A stretch of 64,000 bases of DNA from Acidobacteriaceae bacterium KBS 89. Its GTDB lineage: Bacteria; Acidobacteriota; Terriglobia; Terriglobales; Acidobacteriaceae. The translations under genes and the position numbers were made by a program. The stretch is taken from NCBI GenBank assembly GCA_000381605.1, contig KB906755.1:744001-808000 (forward strand), in the 5' to 3' direction. This document shows, piece after piece, positions 1 to 9,229 of the stretch (its first letter is position 1; the number at the start of each line of letters is the position of its first letter). The notes under the pieces were generated by a model. The model was not told the origin of the DNA. It was given only the letters and a program-made list of their open reading frames with translations, and did not search any database.

Positions 1-480
1 CCAGCTGACAAAGCCCCCCGCAGCCAGCAGGTTCGCTGCATACCATACGCTGTGGTAGCGGATAAGACTGTACAGTGCCGCGGGAACAATCATCGCCAGG
101 CCGCCGGCAATTCCACCCTTGACTCCCGACATCACGCTGAACGTCTCAAGTGGAAGCAACTTGCGGTGACGCTCATCAAGCGGCAGGTGCGCGAGCGTCT
201 CACGCGTGCTCTTGATCTCGATCACGTCTGCATGCACGTCGACATACACGTGCCGCTCATGCGGCAACACATCGAAGAACCAACCCACAATCGCCGGAAC
301 CGCCATCAACAGCCCCAGCAGACTGATCGCCCAATGAGTCACCATTCCACCAAGCATCAGCGCAATCCCCAGTGCAAGCACCATCGGCCACGCCGTCGGC
401 GCAGGAAGCGGTATGGTATCGGTCGGCCGCGAATGGTCATCCAGCGGGCCTTGATCGTGCGTGGCATTCATCTCATTCAC
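1..480 (-). CDS. CoxP-like membrane subunit of cytochrome c oxidase, partial (C-terminus off the left edge)
   Basis: A reading frame open to the left edge, 160 codons visible. I chose the GTG at 480 because GGAGGAGG (485-492) lies just upstream; an ATG at 471 is the alternative. The protein has a charged N-terminus, a long hydrophobic stretch at about residues 30-70 (probably two membrane segments), a polar middle with 'DVLPHERHVYVDVHAD', and a second hydrophobic pair after residue 125. It follows subunit III by 35 bp on the same strand. In alternative oxidase operons of the coxMNOP type a small subunit-III-like protein occupies this place, so a CoxP-like role is inferred from position and topology and not from a recognised motif. 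Confidence 0.6.
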   Translation of the reverse strand, partial: MNEMNATHDQGPLDDHSRPTDTIPLPAPTAWPMVLALGIALMLGGMVTHWAISLLGLLMAVPAIVGWFFDVLPHERHVYVDVHADVIEIKSTRETLAHLPLDERHRKLLPLETFSVMSGVKGGIAGGLAMIVPAALYSLIRYHSVWYAANLLAAGGFVSW

Positions 481-515
481 CGAACCTCCTCCTTCCCGGA
501 CTTGCGCGCCAAATT

Positions 516-1121
516 CTACCTGCCCAGAACGTACACAACCAGAAACACGACAACCCAAACTGCATCGACGAAATGCCAGTACAGAGACAAAACATCCAAC
601 CGCTCTGCATGGGTTTCTTTCACCTGTCCACTTAGCGAAAGCACCAGCGCGATGGTCAACATGATCAGCCCAATCACAACGTGAGTCGCATGCAGGCCTA
701 CCAGCGAGTAGAACGTCGTACCGAAAAGATTCGTCCGAATCGTCAGCCCGACGTCGTGGATCAGGTGATACCATTCGCGCCCGGTCATTATCAGAAAAAT
801 CGCACCCAGCAGAACCGTTCCCGCCAAGCCAAGCGTGCAACCGCGTTGGTCGTTCTTGCGAAGTGCACTCACAGCAAAATGGACAGTAAAGCTACTCGAA
901 AGAAGACAGATCGTGCTCAAGATCGGCAACTCCAGCACCTGCGCCGGAAGGGGTCCGCTCAAGCTCTTGCCGATATAGTAGACATAGGCCACTACAAAAA
1001 TCAGGAATATCGCCGACTCGGCGATGATCAGGCACGCTATTCCGACGACGCCGCGATGCGGCAGTACCCACGGTGTCTCAGCCTGCGCACTGAAAGGAAT
1101 CGTACTGGTCGTCTGCATCAT
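516..1121 (-). CDS. ctaE: Cytochrome c oxidase subunit III
   Basis: 201 residues, the short five-helix form of haem-copper oxidase subunit III. Hydrophobic segments lie at about residues 22-50, 65-85, 97-115, 135-160 and 178-200. Family-typical stretches visible are 'ESAIFLIFVVAYVYY', 'GREWYHL' and 'FYSLVGLHATHVVIGL', the last containing the conserved HxxH. The start codon overlaps the stop of subunit I by 4 bp (ATGA), so translation is probably coupled. It is a non-catalytic inner-membrane subunit that stabilises the subunit I core. Equivalent to CoxO in coxMNOP nomenclature. Confidence 0.93.
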   Translation of the reverse strand: MMQTTSTIPFSAQAETPWVLPHRGVVGIACLIIAESAIFLIFVVAYVYYIGKSLSGPLPAQVLELPILSTICLLSSSFTVHFAVSALRKNDQRGCTLGLAGTVLLGAIFLIMTGREWYHLIHDVGLTIRTNLFGTTFYSLVGLHATHVVIGLIMLTIALVLSLSGQVKETHAERLDVLSLYWHFVDAVWVVVFLVVYVLGR

Positions 1122-2797
1122 TCGTAATTCTCGTCCAGATCTTCTGGATGTTTAAGGTCCCACAGCGGCCGGCCGCTGCGGACAGTTGGCTCCACGGCAA
1201 AGTTGTAACTCGGTGGCGGAGAAGGCGTAGCCCACTCCAGCGTCCACGCGTCCCACGGATCATGCCCTGCGACCTCGCCCCGGTAGTAGGAACGCACCAG
1301 GTTGTAGACAAAGATAAGTGTGCCGGCCGTCTGAAACAGCGCTCCAATCCCGACAATCAGGTTCCACCCCTCCCACCCGCGCCCTGCCTCATACGTATAA
1401 ATCCGCCGCGGCATCCCAAGCAGCCCTGGAACATGCATGAAGTCGAAGGTCAAATGGAATCCAATAATGAAGAGCCAGAAGTGCCACTTGCCCAGCGTCT
1501 CGCTCATCATCCGACCCGTCATCTTCGGATACCAGTAGTAGAAAGCGCCAAAGAGCGACGTGATGATCGCGCCCACTATCACATAGTGAAAGTGAGCCAC
1601 CACGAAATACGAAGCGCTCAACTGCCAGTTGAACGGCGCAGCCGAAAGCATGATGCCCGTCAGTCCCGCCACCAGGAACTGAAACAAGAACGCGATACAG
1701 AACATCATCGGAACTTTGAAAATGATCTTTCCACCCCACAGCGTCGCCAGCCAGTTGAAGATTTTTATTCCCGTGGGCACAGAGATCACCATCGTCGAAA
1801 AGACGAAGAAGGTGTTCCCTGCCGCCCCCATCCCAACCGTGAACATATGGTGCGCCCAGACGCTCAGGCTGATAAAACCAATACCAACCGATGCCGCCAC
1901 CATCGCTGGATAACCAAAAACCGCCTTGCGGGAAAAAACGGGAATGATCTCGTTGACGAATCCGAACGCCGGAAGCACCAGAATGTAAACCTCAGGATGT
2001 CCGAAGATCCAGAAGAAATGCATCCACAGCACAGCCGACCCGCCCGCCTGCGTGTCGAAGAAGTGTGCTCCAAGATACCGGTCGAGAATCAACATGATCT
2101 GCGCGGCCGTCAGCGGGCTCACCGCAACGAAGACGATGCCGCTCGCCACCATCATTAACCAGACAAATAGCGGCAGCCGCGACAGCTTCATTCCTCTGCA
2201 CCGCATGCTGAGCACGGTGGTCACAATATTCAGCGCAGTTCCCGTGCTACCCACCCCGCTCAGCAAAACAGCCAGAGTCCAGTAGTCAGTGCTATGCCCC
2301 GGAGAGAAAACCTTGGCCGTCAGCGGAGCGTATGCAAACCAGCCCACGTCTGGCGCCGAGCCCATTCCATAAAGCCCATCGCCCCCCAGATAGCTGAAAT
2401 ACATGAGGAGGCCACCAAAGGCCGATATCCAGAAACTGAACGCATTCAATCGCGGAAACGCCATGTCGCGCGCGCCAATCATCAGCGGCACAAGATAATT
2501 CCCAAACCCAAACATAACCGGCATCGCGACGAAGAAAATCATCGTCGTGCCATGCATCGTAAACAACCGGTTAAACACTTGAGGCGAGACAAAATGATTG
2601 TTGGGAACTGCAAGCTGAATCCGCATCAACACAGCCTCGAAGCCCGCAATGACCAGAAACAATAGCGCGTACCCGATATACATCAGGCCAAGCTTCTTAT
2701 GATCAACCGTCGTCACCCATTCGTAGAGCACATCTAGCGGCGGACGACGCCGGATCTGCGTCTGATCGATGGCTTCGAGTACGGGAGCATGTGCCAT
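1118..2797 (-). CDS. ctaD: Cytochrome c oxidase subunit I (haem-copper oxygen reductase, A type)
   Basis: 559 residues, about 12 membrane helices, the catalytic subunit that reduces oxygen to water and pumps protons. The low-spin haem ligand His82 is in 'FTMHGTTMIFF'. The CuB site shows 'GHPEVYILVLPAFG' (His with cross-linked Tyr) and 'WAHHMFTVGM'. The haem ligands near the end are in 'VVAHFHYVIVG'. K-channel-type residues appear in 'SVPTGIKIFNW'. The length is normal. It lies 48 bp downstream of subunit II and overlaps subunit III by 4 bp. The start at 2797 follows the stop of subunit II with a purine-rich stretch in between. Confidence 0.97.
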   Translation of the reverse strand: MAHAPVLEAIDQTQIRRRPPLDVLYEWVTTVDHKKLGLMYIGYALLFLVIAGFEAVLMRIQLAVPNNHFVSPQVFNRLFTMHGTTMIFFVAMPVMFGFGNYLVPLMIGARDMAFPRLNAFSFWISAFGGLLMYFSYLGGDGLYGMGSAPDVGWFAYAPLTAKVFSPGHSTDYWTLAVLLSGVGSTGTALNIVTTVLSMRCRGMKLSRLPLFVWLMMVASGIVFVAVSPLTAAQIMLILDRYLGAHFFDTQAGGSAVLWMHFFWIFGHPEVYILVLPAFGFVNEIIPVFSRKAVFGYPAMVAASVGIGFISLSVWAHHMFTVGMGAAGNTFFVFSTMVISVPTGIKIFNWLATLWGGKIIFKVPMMFCIAFLFQFLVAGLTGIMLSAAPFNWQLSASYFVVAHFHYVIVGAIITSLFGAFYYWYPKMTGRMMSETLGKWHFWLFIIGFHLTFDFMHVPGLLGMPRRIYTYEAGRGWEGWNLIVGIGALFQTAGTLIFVYNLVRSYYRGEVAGHDPWDAWTLEWATPSPPPSYNFAVEPTVRSGRPLWDLKHPEDLDENYE

Positions 2798-2845
2798 GCT
2801 GCGCTTCTCCTCAGAACATCTACAAACCGTGAATCGTCAGAACCG

Positions 2846-3847
2846 TTAGTGAAGCGTTGTCAGATAAGCCGTAATAACGTCCAGATCATGATCGTTCAAA
2901 TGCATCGACGGCATCAGCACGCCTGGCTTCATCGAGTTCGGATCGGCAATCCATTGCCTCAGGTTTTCCGCCGTGTTCTGGACCGGCCCGGAGGCAATCG
3001 TGTCCCGGCTCGCCAGATGAGTCAGATCCGGCCCAAAGCGTCCTGTAGCTACTGTCCCCGCGACCGTATGGCAGTTGATGCACGCGCTGTGCATGAAAAC
3101 GGTCTGACCCTCCGCCGCTGCAGCGTTCCCCGAGAGATCCGGCTCCGCCGGCCTCTGCTGCTGCTTGATCCACGCTGCAAAGTCCTCCGGCGACTGTGCG
3201 TACACTCGCAGCAACATCTTCGCGTGCTGCGTCCCGCAATACTGCGCACACTGCCCAAGGTAAAGCCCCGGCGACTGTGGATCGATCCACATCGTATTCA
3301 GCCGGTTCGGAATTAAATCCGTCTTGCCCGCAAGGCGCGGCACCCAGAAACTATGGTCTGTATCAGCCGACGACAACGCAAGATACGTCGGCGTGGGCTT
3401 CGCCGGATCGCTGATAGGCACGTGCAACTCATTCGCAGTGACAACCCCCAGCTTCGGATAGCGATACTCCCACCAGAACTGATGTCCAATCACCGTCACG
3501 TTCAGCGCATCGGAAGGTTTCGGTGCAGCCTGCGTATCCAGAATCACACGAGTCGTCGAAAGAAACAGCATCACCACAATCAGGATCGGAATCACCGTCC
3601 ACGAGAGCTCGATCTGGTTGCTGCCGTAGATCTGAGCGGGCTCTCTGTCAGAATCCGTAGGCCGCTGCCGGAATCGAATCACGGCATAAAGCAGCATACC
3701 CCCGACCGTTAGAAAAATCGCCAGCGTAACCGAAAGCACCAGCATCGACAGCCCGAAGGCAGACCGCGCAGGCGTCGCCGCAGGATCGAAGATGCTCGTA
3801 GGAGAGTGAGCAACTCCCAGGATCGCAAGGCGGGTCGAGTTGTACAC
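2846..3847 (-). CDS. ctaC: Cytochrome c oxidase subunit II fused to a C-terminal cytochrome c domain
   Basis: 333 residues. Two membrane helices (about 31-58 and 84-105) precede a periplasmic cupredoxin domain with the CuA ligands His165 ('TDHSFW'), Cys200, Cys204, His208 and Met211 in 'GQCAQYCGTQHAKM'. A class I cytochrome c domain follows, with CINCH at 256-260 and a candidate axial Met in 'LMPSMHL'. This is the caa3/CoxM-like form that accepts electrons through its own haem c, so it needs the Ccm system encoded at 52.8-57.6 kb. The start is uncertain: the called GTG at 3847 has no clear ribosome-binding site and the frame stays open upstream to 3892 without ATG, GTG or TTG. Confidence 0.95.
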   Translation of the reverse strand: MYNSTRLAILGVAHSPTSIFDPAATPARSAFGLSMLVLSVTLAIFLTVGGMLLYAVIRFRQRPTDSDREPAQIYGSNQIELSWTVIPILIVVMLFLSTTRVILDTQAAPKPSDALNVTVIGHQFWWEYRYPKLGVVTANELHVPISDPAKPTPTYLALSSADTDHSFWVPRLAGKTDLIPNRLNTMWIDPQSPGLYLGQCAQYCGTQHAKMLLRVYAQSPEDFAAWIKQQQRPAEPDLSGNAAAAEGQTVFMHSACINCHTVAGTVATGRFGPDLTHLASRDTIASGPVQNTAENLRQWIADPNSMKPGVLMPSMHLNDHDLDVITAYLTTLH

Positions 3848-4092
3848 CAGCGTAAGGACAGTAAGGTCTGAAATACGGTCACCTCGCTGAGGCTAACGGC
3901 CATCGGTCAAGAAGTGAGTGAATCGTACCAGGATGAGCCCTTCAATTGATGACTGGGCGCAGCTGATTCACAACGTCAATCTAGGTCTAAATCCATTCCA
4001 TCAATGATTTCATCCGAAACAATACTTCGATGCCGGACCTCCGGAATCGGCTTCGTCCAAAATAAGGTACCAAACGAAAGTGAAATATCGAA

Positions 4093-4944
4093 CTAGCAGA
4101 ATTGGCAGGGCACCAAAGTTTGGCGCTGCTCACCTAATCCCTCAATCCCTAGCCGCATGACATTTCCCGACCGCAGGTAAATCGGCGGCTTCTGCCCATG
4201 TCCGACCCCAGGAGGCGTCCCGGTCGAGATGATATCACCCGGTTGCAGACTCATGAATCGGCTGAGATAGCTGACCAGGTGAGCCACGCCAAAGACCATC
4301 GTCCCCGTAGAGCCATTCTGATACTTGTGACCGTCCACCTCCAGCCAAAGATTCAACGCTTGAGGATCAGGCACCTCGTCAGCGGTCACCAGCCATGGCC
4401 CGATCGGCCCAAAAGTATCCGCACTCTTTCCTTTCACCCACTGGCCCGTCCCCTCCAACTGAAACGCGCGCTCCGACACATCGTTCACCACACAATAACC
4501 GGCAACGTGCGACAGGGCCACCTCCTCGGTCACATACCGCGTCTCCTTGCCGATCACGACGCCAAGCTCCACCTCCCAATCCGTCTTCTTGCTCCCTCGC
4601 GGAATGATTACGTCGTCATAAGGGCCACAGACCGCAGACGTAGCCTTCATAAAAATCACAGGCTCCGTTGGAACGGCCATCCCCGACTCCGCCGCATGAT
4701 CGGAGTAATTCAAACCGATACAGATGAACTTCCCGACATTGCCAACACACGCTCCAATCCGCGGCGTACCCGCAACCAGCGGCAGCTCCTTCGGATTGAC
4801 CGCCCGCAGCCTCTCCAGCGAAGCTGGCAACAAAGTGCCCCCCGCAATGTCGCCCACAACTCCGGACAGATCACGCAGAGCCCCATCAGCATCAACGATT
4901 GCGGGCCGTTCTTCGCCAATATTTCCAAAACGCACTAGCTTCAT
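4093..4944 (-). CDS. Fumarylacetoacetate hydrolase family protein (2,4-diketo-3-deoxy-L-fuconate hydrolase type)
   Basis: The ATG at 4944 is preferred over an upstream extension to 5013 because AAAAGGA precedes it and 'MKLVRFG' is the usual family start; this gives 283 residues. The FAH fold is shown by 'CIGLNYSDHAAESG', the metal-binding acidic cluster in 'DWEVELGVVIGK', 'CVVNDVSERAFQ' and 'GDIISTGTPPGVG'. The closest recognised subgroup acts on 2,4-diketo-3-deoxy sugar acids in non-phosphorylated fucose/rhamnose pathways, giving pyruvate or a hydroxyacid. Substrate assignment is inference; no partner dehydrogenase or dehydratase lies next to it. Confidence 0.85.
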   Translation of the reverse strand: MKLVRFGNIGEERPAIVDADGALRDLSGVVGDIAGGTLLPASLERLRAVNPKELPLVAGTPRIGACVGNVGKFICIGLNYSDHAAESGMAVPTEPVIFMKATSAVCGPYDDVIIPRGSKKTDWEVELGVVIGKETRYVTEEVALSHVAGYCVVNDVSERAFQLEGTGQWVKGKSADTFGPIGPWLVTADEVPDPQALNLWLEVDGHKYQNGSTGTMVFGVAHLVSYLSRFMSLQPGDIISTGTPPGVGHGQKPPIYLRSGNVMRLGIEGLGEQRQTLVPCQFC

Positions 4945-5270
4945 CCCGTGTCCTTTTCTGACAGCAATTGTTCTTTCCTTTGCGATCTCAGAGATCTCTA
5001 CTTTTCTTGCCATCCACCTGGAACGTTGAGATACTTCAGTGCTGCGTCATGTGCAATACCAAGCCCCTCACCCTCTCCAGGAACACGCGTCGTTGAACAT
5101 GCCTTGGAACATCGGCTGGGCAATAGTGCACTGCTGCTTCCAAAGACTCATTTCCAGATACTTTGTCGTTGACTTACCCAGAATTGTACACAGACAGCAA
5201 TATAGACGAGAAAGTCCGCGATTACTGCTCAACTTAATCCAACGCCACTGGTTCACAGGACTAATCCAAA
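4945..5270. other. Intergenic region between divergent FAH-family and amidohydrolase genes
   Basis: 326 bases without a convincing gene. It must carry the promoters of both divergent neighbours. A TTGACT near 5170 followed by an AT-rich stretch ('ttgtacac', 'caatatag') is the best promoter-like signal for the rightward gene, but spacing and -10 match are poor. Short frames here have no ribosome-binding site or recognisable product. Confidence 0.4.
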
Positions 5271-6926
5271 ATGACGGGAATCAAGAAAATTGCGAGACCA
5301 CGAACTCTACTCCTCGGCCTCGGCCTCGGTCTCGCTGCAGCCGCACCGATGTTCGCCCAGAGCGGAATCACCCCCGCACCCAACCGCACGCCCAAAGACG
5401 GTGGGGGCCCCTACGACCGCCTGGTAATACGCGGCATCACCGTCATCGACGGAACCGGAGCGGCGCCGATCGGCCCCATGGACGTCGTCGTCGAGCAAAA
5501 CCAGATCGTTGATGTCGTCTCCGTCGGCCCACCGCACCTCCCCATCAACGAAAAAGGACGCCCTGCAAAGGGCACACGCGAGATCGACGGCACAGGCATG
5601 TATCTCCTGCCCGGGTTTGTGGACACTCACGTCCACTACGGCGACGCAAAAAAGGCACCCGATGCGGAGTACGTCAACAAATTATGGCTCGCAAGCGGCG
5701 TCACCACGGTTCGCGGCGTGCCGGCCGGCCCGCTCGACTGGGCCCTCCGCGAGCGCGAACGCAGCGCGAAGAACGAAATCACGGCACCTCATATCTACGT
5801 CTACCAACCCACATTTACCGGAGACGGCTGGAAATCTCAGGCATTCCAGACCCCCGAGCTCGGTCGCGAATGGGTTCGGTTCATCGCTGGCAAAGGAGCG
5901 GATGGAGTCAAATTCTTCGGCGGCGATCCCGACGTAGTCGCCGCTATCCTCGACGAGTCAAAAAAATACAAGTTAGGCTCACTCGCCCACCTCGGACAGG
6001 AGAGCGAGCCGCGTCTCACCGCAAAAGACGCGACCCGCCTCGGGCTGCGAACCGTCACCCACAGCTACGGCCTCTTCGAGTCGATGCTGAAAGACACGAC
6101 CATCCAAGACTATCCGGCCGACCAGAACTACAGCGATGAGCAGATGCGCTTCGGACAGGTCGCCAGAAACTGGAACAAGATCTATTCCAGCGGAAGTGAC
6201 CCGTGGAACGCACTCATCGCAGAGTGGGTCAAAGCCGGCACCGTCCTCAACCCAACCATGGTCATCTACTCGGCAGGTCGTGATCTCGAGCGCTCCTACA
6301 CCCTCGAATGGCACGACAAATACACGCTCCCCTCGCTGATGCAGTACTACCAGCCCAACCGCGAAAACCACGGCTCCTATTACTACAACTGGACCTCCGA
6401 AGACGAATACGCCTACAAAAGGTACTACCGCATCTGGGAAGACTTCCTCGAAGACTTCAAGAACGCAGGTGGCCACGTGACCACTGGCACAGACGCCGGC
6501 TTCATCTATCAGACCTACGGATTCGCCTACATTCAAGAGCTCGAACTCCTGCGAGAAGCCGGCTTCACCCCTCTCGAAGTCATACGGTCAGCCACCCTGT
6601 ACGGCGCCGAAGAGCTGCAAAGTCCAAAGCAGACTGGCGTCGACTTCGGCATCATTCGCCCGGGCAAGCGAGCGGACATGGTCATCGTGGACCAGAATCC
6701 CCTCGCCAACCTCAAAGTGCTCTACCCAACCGGATGGATGAAGCTCAACGACGAGACCGGCAAAGTGGAACGCGTCGGCGGAATCAAATACACCATCAAA
6801 GACGGCATCGTCTTCGATAACAAACAGCTCCTTGCCGACGTCGCCGCAATGGTTGCGAAGCAGAAAGCAGCGATCAAAGGACCAGTCACACTCCAGGGAG
6901 TCCCCACAACCTACCAGGCCAAATAA
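5271..6926 (+). CDS. Exported metal-dependent amidohydrolase
   Basis: 551 residues with a signal peptide (basic start, hydrophobic run with 'LLLGLGLGLAAAAPMFA'). The amidohydrolase-superfamily layout is clear: a beta-sandwich start 'LVIRGITVIDGTGAAPIG', the HxH metal motif in 'GFVDTHVHYGD', a candidate metal-bridging Lys in 'DGVKFFGG', further metal-type His in 'SLAHLG' and 'TVTHSYG', and the catalytic-type Asp in 'TTGTDAGF'. The C-terminus closes the beta-sandwich ('GIIRPGKRADMVIVDQNPL'). It probably acts in the periplasm or outside on a cyclic amide or peptide-like substrate; the substrate cannot be read from sequence. It stands alone 50 bp before the LacI regulator. Confidence 0.87.
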   Translation: MTGIKKIARPRTLLLGLGLGLAAAAPMFAQSGITPAPNRTPKDGGGPYDRLVIRGITVIDGTGAAPIGPMDVVVEQNQIVDVVSVGPPHLPINEKGRPAKGTREIDGTGMYLLPGFVDTHVHYGDAKKAPDAEYVNKLWLASGVTTVRGVPAGPLDWALRERERSAKNEITAPHIYVYQPTFTGDGWKSQAFQTPELGREWVRFIAGKGADGVKFFGGDPDVVAAILDESKKYKLGSLAHLGQESEPRLTAKDATRLGLRTVTHSYGLFESMLKDTTIQDYPADQNYSDEQMRFGQVARNWNKIYSSGSDPWNALIAEWVKAGTVLNPTMVIYSAGRDLERSYTLEWHDKYTLPSLMQYYQPNRENHGSYYYNWTSEDEYAYKRYYRIWEDFLEDFKNAGGHVTTGTDAGFIYQTYGFAYIQELELLREAGFTPLEVIRSATLYGAEELQSPKQTGVDFGIIRPGKRADMVIVDQNPLANLKVLYPTGWMKLNDETGKVERVGGIKYTIKDGIVFDNKQLLADVAAMVAKQKAAIKGPVTLQGVPTTYQAK

Positions 6927-6975
6927 CATCGTCCGCCCACGTAGGCTATGCTGGTAACGCAGATCACGTCGATCC

Positions 6976-8076
6976 ATGGCCAATAAAAAAACGAATCCAG
7001 CGATCGTTGACGGCAAGGCGCCCGAGCGTATGGACATCCGCACCATCGCCCGCGCCGCCAATGTCTCCATCGCGACCGTCTCGCGCACCATCAACCACGT
7101 CACAACAGTCAACCCCGAAATCGCCAAGCGCGTCTGGGCCGTAATCGACGAACTCGACTACTTCCCCAATACCCAGGCCCGCGCTCTGGTCTCGGGCCGC
7201 AGCCGGATCTTCGGCCTCATCGTCTCCGAGATCACCAACCCCTTCTTCCCCGAGTTGATCCAGGGCTTTGAAGACATCGCCGTCTCACACGGCTACGAGA
7301 TCCTCGTCAGCTCCACCAACTACGACCCCAAGCGGATGACTCACTGCATTCGCCGCATGCTCGAGCGCAAGGTAGAAGGCGTCGCCGTCATGACCTTCGG
7401 CATCGAGGAGCCACTGCTTGATCAACTCGCCAAACGCAAAGTCCCTCTCGTCTTTATCGACGTAGGCCCCAAACGCCCCGGAATCAGCGTGCTCAAGGTG
7501 GACTATCACCACGGCATCCGCCAGGGCGTGCAGCATCTCGCCGCACTCGGACACAGAAATATCTCCTTCATCACCGGACCCGCCAGGCTCCACTCCGCCC
7601 AATCGCGCCTTACAGCCTTTTCCACGTCTCTGAAGGAGTGCGGCATCGCCCACAACCCCGCGTGGGTCATCGAAGGAGACCACACCATGGAAGGCGGGAT
7701 CATCGCCATGGAGCGCCTCCTCGCCACAAAGCAGATGCCCACCGCCGTCATGTGTTCCAACGACATGACCGCCATCGGCGTCCTTCACAAGCTCTACCGC
7801 GCAGGCCTGCGCGTGCCCGACGATCTCTCGGTAATAGGCTTCGACGACATTCACATCGCCGAAGTAACGATTCCACCTCTTACCACCATCCAGATGTCGC
7901 GCTTCGACCTCGCCCGCGCCGCCGTAACCGCCCTGCGCGCGCACGTCGAGCAGCCGGAAGACGCCAAACGCGAATACAACATCCAGACCGACCTCATCGT
8001 AAGAGAATCAACGAGCGTTCCATGCGGCACAGCCAAACCGAAAATGGCTAAGGCCAAATCGACGGGCAAATCATAA
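6976..8076 (+). CDS. LacI/GalR-family transcriptional regulator
   Basis: 366 residues. An N-terminal LacI helix-turn-helix ('MDIRTIARAANVSIATVSRTIN', about residues 19-40) with the hinge 'NTQARALVSGRS' leads into a type 1 periplasmic-binding-like effector domain ('IFGLIVSEITNPFFPELIQGFE', 'VMCSNDMTAIGVL', 'LSVIGFDDIHIAEVTIPPLTTI'). The family binds palindromic operators and is released by a sugar. Initiation could be at residue 1 or at Met19; neither has a strong ribosome-binding site. It sits directly upstream of the GH43 gene on the same strand and is the likely local regulator of the glycosidase block (inference). Confidence 0.92.
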   Translation: MANKKTNPAIVDGKAPERMDIRTIARAANVSIATVSRTINHVTTVNPEIAKRVWAVIDELDYFPNTQARALVSGRSRIFGLIVSEITNPFFPELIQGFEDIAVSHGYEILVSSTNYDPKRMTHCIRRMLERKVEGVAVMTFGIEEPLLDQLAKRKVPLVFIDVGPKRPGISVLKVDYHHGIRQGVQHLAALGHRNISFITGPARLHSAQSRLTAFSTSLKECGIAHNPAWVIEGDHTMEGGIIAMERLLATKQMPTAVMCSNDMTAIGVLHKLYRAGLRVPDDLSVIGFDDIHIAEVTIPPLTTIQMSRFDLARAAVTALRAHVEQPEDAKREYNIQTDLIVRESTSVPCGTAKPKMAKAKSTGKS

Positions 8077-8122
8077 GTTCTCTTCAAATGCTCGAGACCT
8101 TCAGACCTGCTGGTATAACCGA

Positions 8123-9175
8123 ATGATCCGACGATTGGCTCCACTCCTTGCACTGGCACTCCTCCTGCCAGCGCCACGCCTCTCTTCCGCACAAAACCCG
8201 CACGCATACCCACTCGCCGGTGACGTCGGCGGAACACACGATCCATCCATCATCAAAGAGGGCAACACCTGGTACGTCTTTGCCACCGGCAAGGCCCCCG
8301 ACGGCGGACAATTCGCCGTCCGCTGCTCGCAAGACCTCGAAAATTGGAAACTCTGCGGCCACGTCTTCGATGCCGTTCCCGAATGGATCCATCAGCGCAG
8401 CCCCGGCACACGCGACCTCTGGGCACCCGACATCTCCTACGTCAACCATGAGTACCGCCTCTACTACGCCTACTCCCTCTTCGGCAAAAACACCTCAGGC
8501 ATAGCTCTCGTCACCAACAAAACCCTCGACCCAACCAGCCCCGACTTCAAGTGGATCGACAAGGGCATGGTCTTCGAATCGAAAGCCGACAACAACTACA
8601 ACGCAATCGACGCCAACCTCATCCTCGACAAAAAAGGCGGAGCTTGGCTAGCCTTCGGCAGCTTCTGGGACGGCATCAAGATGTGGCGCCTCGACGACTC
8701 CGGCATGCTGTCGAAAAAAGACACCACGCTCTACTCCCTCGCACGCCGCGCGAAACCCGAAAACGCCGAACCCGCCCCTCCCAACCTTCCCGCGAACTGG
8801 CAGGCCATCGAAGCTCCATTCATCGTCTATCACGGCGGCTACTATTACCTCTTCACCTCATGGGATCTCTGCTGCCGCGGCCTCAAGAGCACCTACAAGA
8901 CCATGGTCGGGCGCTCCAAATCAGTAACCGGTCCCTACGTCGACGCGACAGGCAAACCATTGACCGAGGGTGGCGGCACCGAACTGCTCATCGCCAACTC
9001 GCGCTGGCTGGGCCCCGGCGGCGAAAGCATCCTCCTCGATCCCAAGGGCAAAGACCTGATCGTCTTCCACGCCTACGATTCAAAAACAGGCAAACCATCC
9101 ATGCAGCTCTCCACCATCGACTGGACCGGAGGATGGCCCCACGCCGCACTTGCCCAGGAAATCACCACCCCATAA
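8123..9175 (+). CDS. Exported GH43 arabinan endo-1,5-alpha-L-arabinanase-like enzyme
   Basis: 350 residues with a signal peptide ending near 'LSSAQ'. A five-bladed propeller glycosidase of family GH43. The three catalytic acids are in place: base Asp40 in 'THDPSI', pKa-modulating Asp163 in 'NAIDANLI' and acid Glu230 in 'AIEAPFIVYHGGYYYLF'. 'RDLWAPDISYVN' and 'LDKKGGAWLAFGSFWDGI' are typical of arabinanases. It would cut the arabinan side chains of pectin outside the cytoplasm. It begins 46 bp after the LacI regulator. Confidence 0.9.
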   Translation: MIRRLAPLLALALLLPAPRLSSAQNPHAYPLAGDVGGTHDPSIIKEGNTWYVFATGKAPDGGQFAVRCSQDLENWKLCGHVFDAVPEWIHQRSPGTRDLWAPDISYVNHEYRLYYAYSLFGKNTSGIALVTNKTLDPTSPDFKWIDKGMVFESKADNNYNAIDANLILDKKGGAWLAFGSFWDGIKMWRLDDSGMLSKKDTTLYSLARRAKPENAEPAPPNLPANWQAIEAPFIVYHGGYYYLFTSWDLCCRGLKSTYKTMVGRSKSVTGPYVDATGKPLTEGGGTELLIANSRWLGPGGESILLDPKGKDLIVFHAYDSKTGKPSMQLSTIDWTGGWPHAALAQEITTP

Positions 9176-9229
9176 GACCACCTGACCAATCCAACTAGCC
9201 CTCCCGCTACAATCGCGTTAGAGGAACCA

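Noticed and set aside
3709..3903. Short minus-strand frame overlapping the start of oxidase subunit II
   Set aside because: Leu/Arg-rich shadow of the subunit II frame; no family features.
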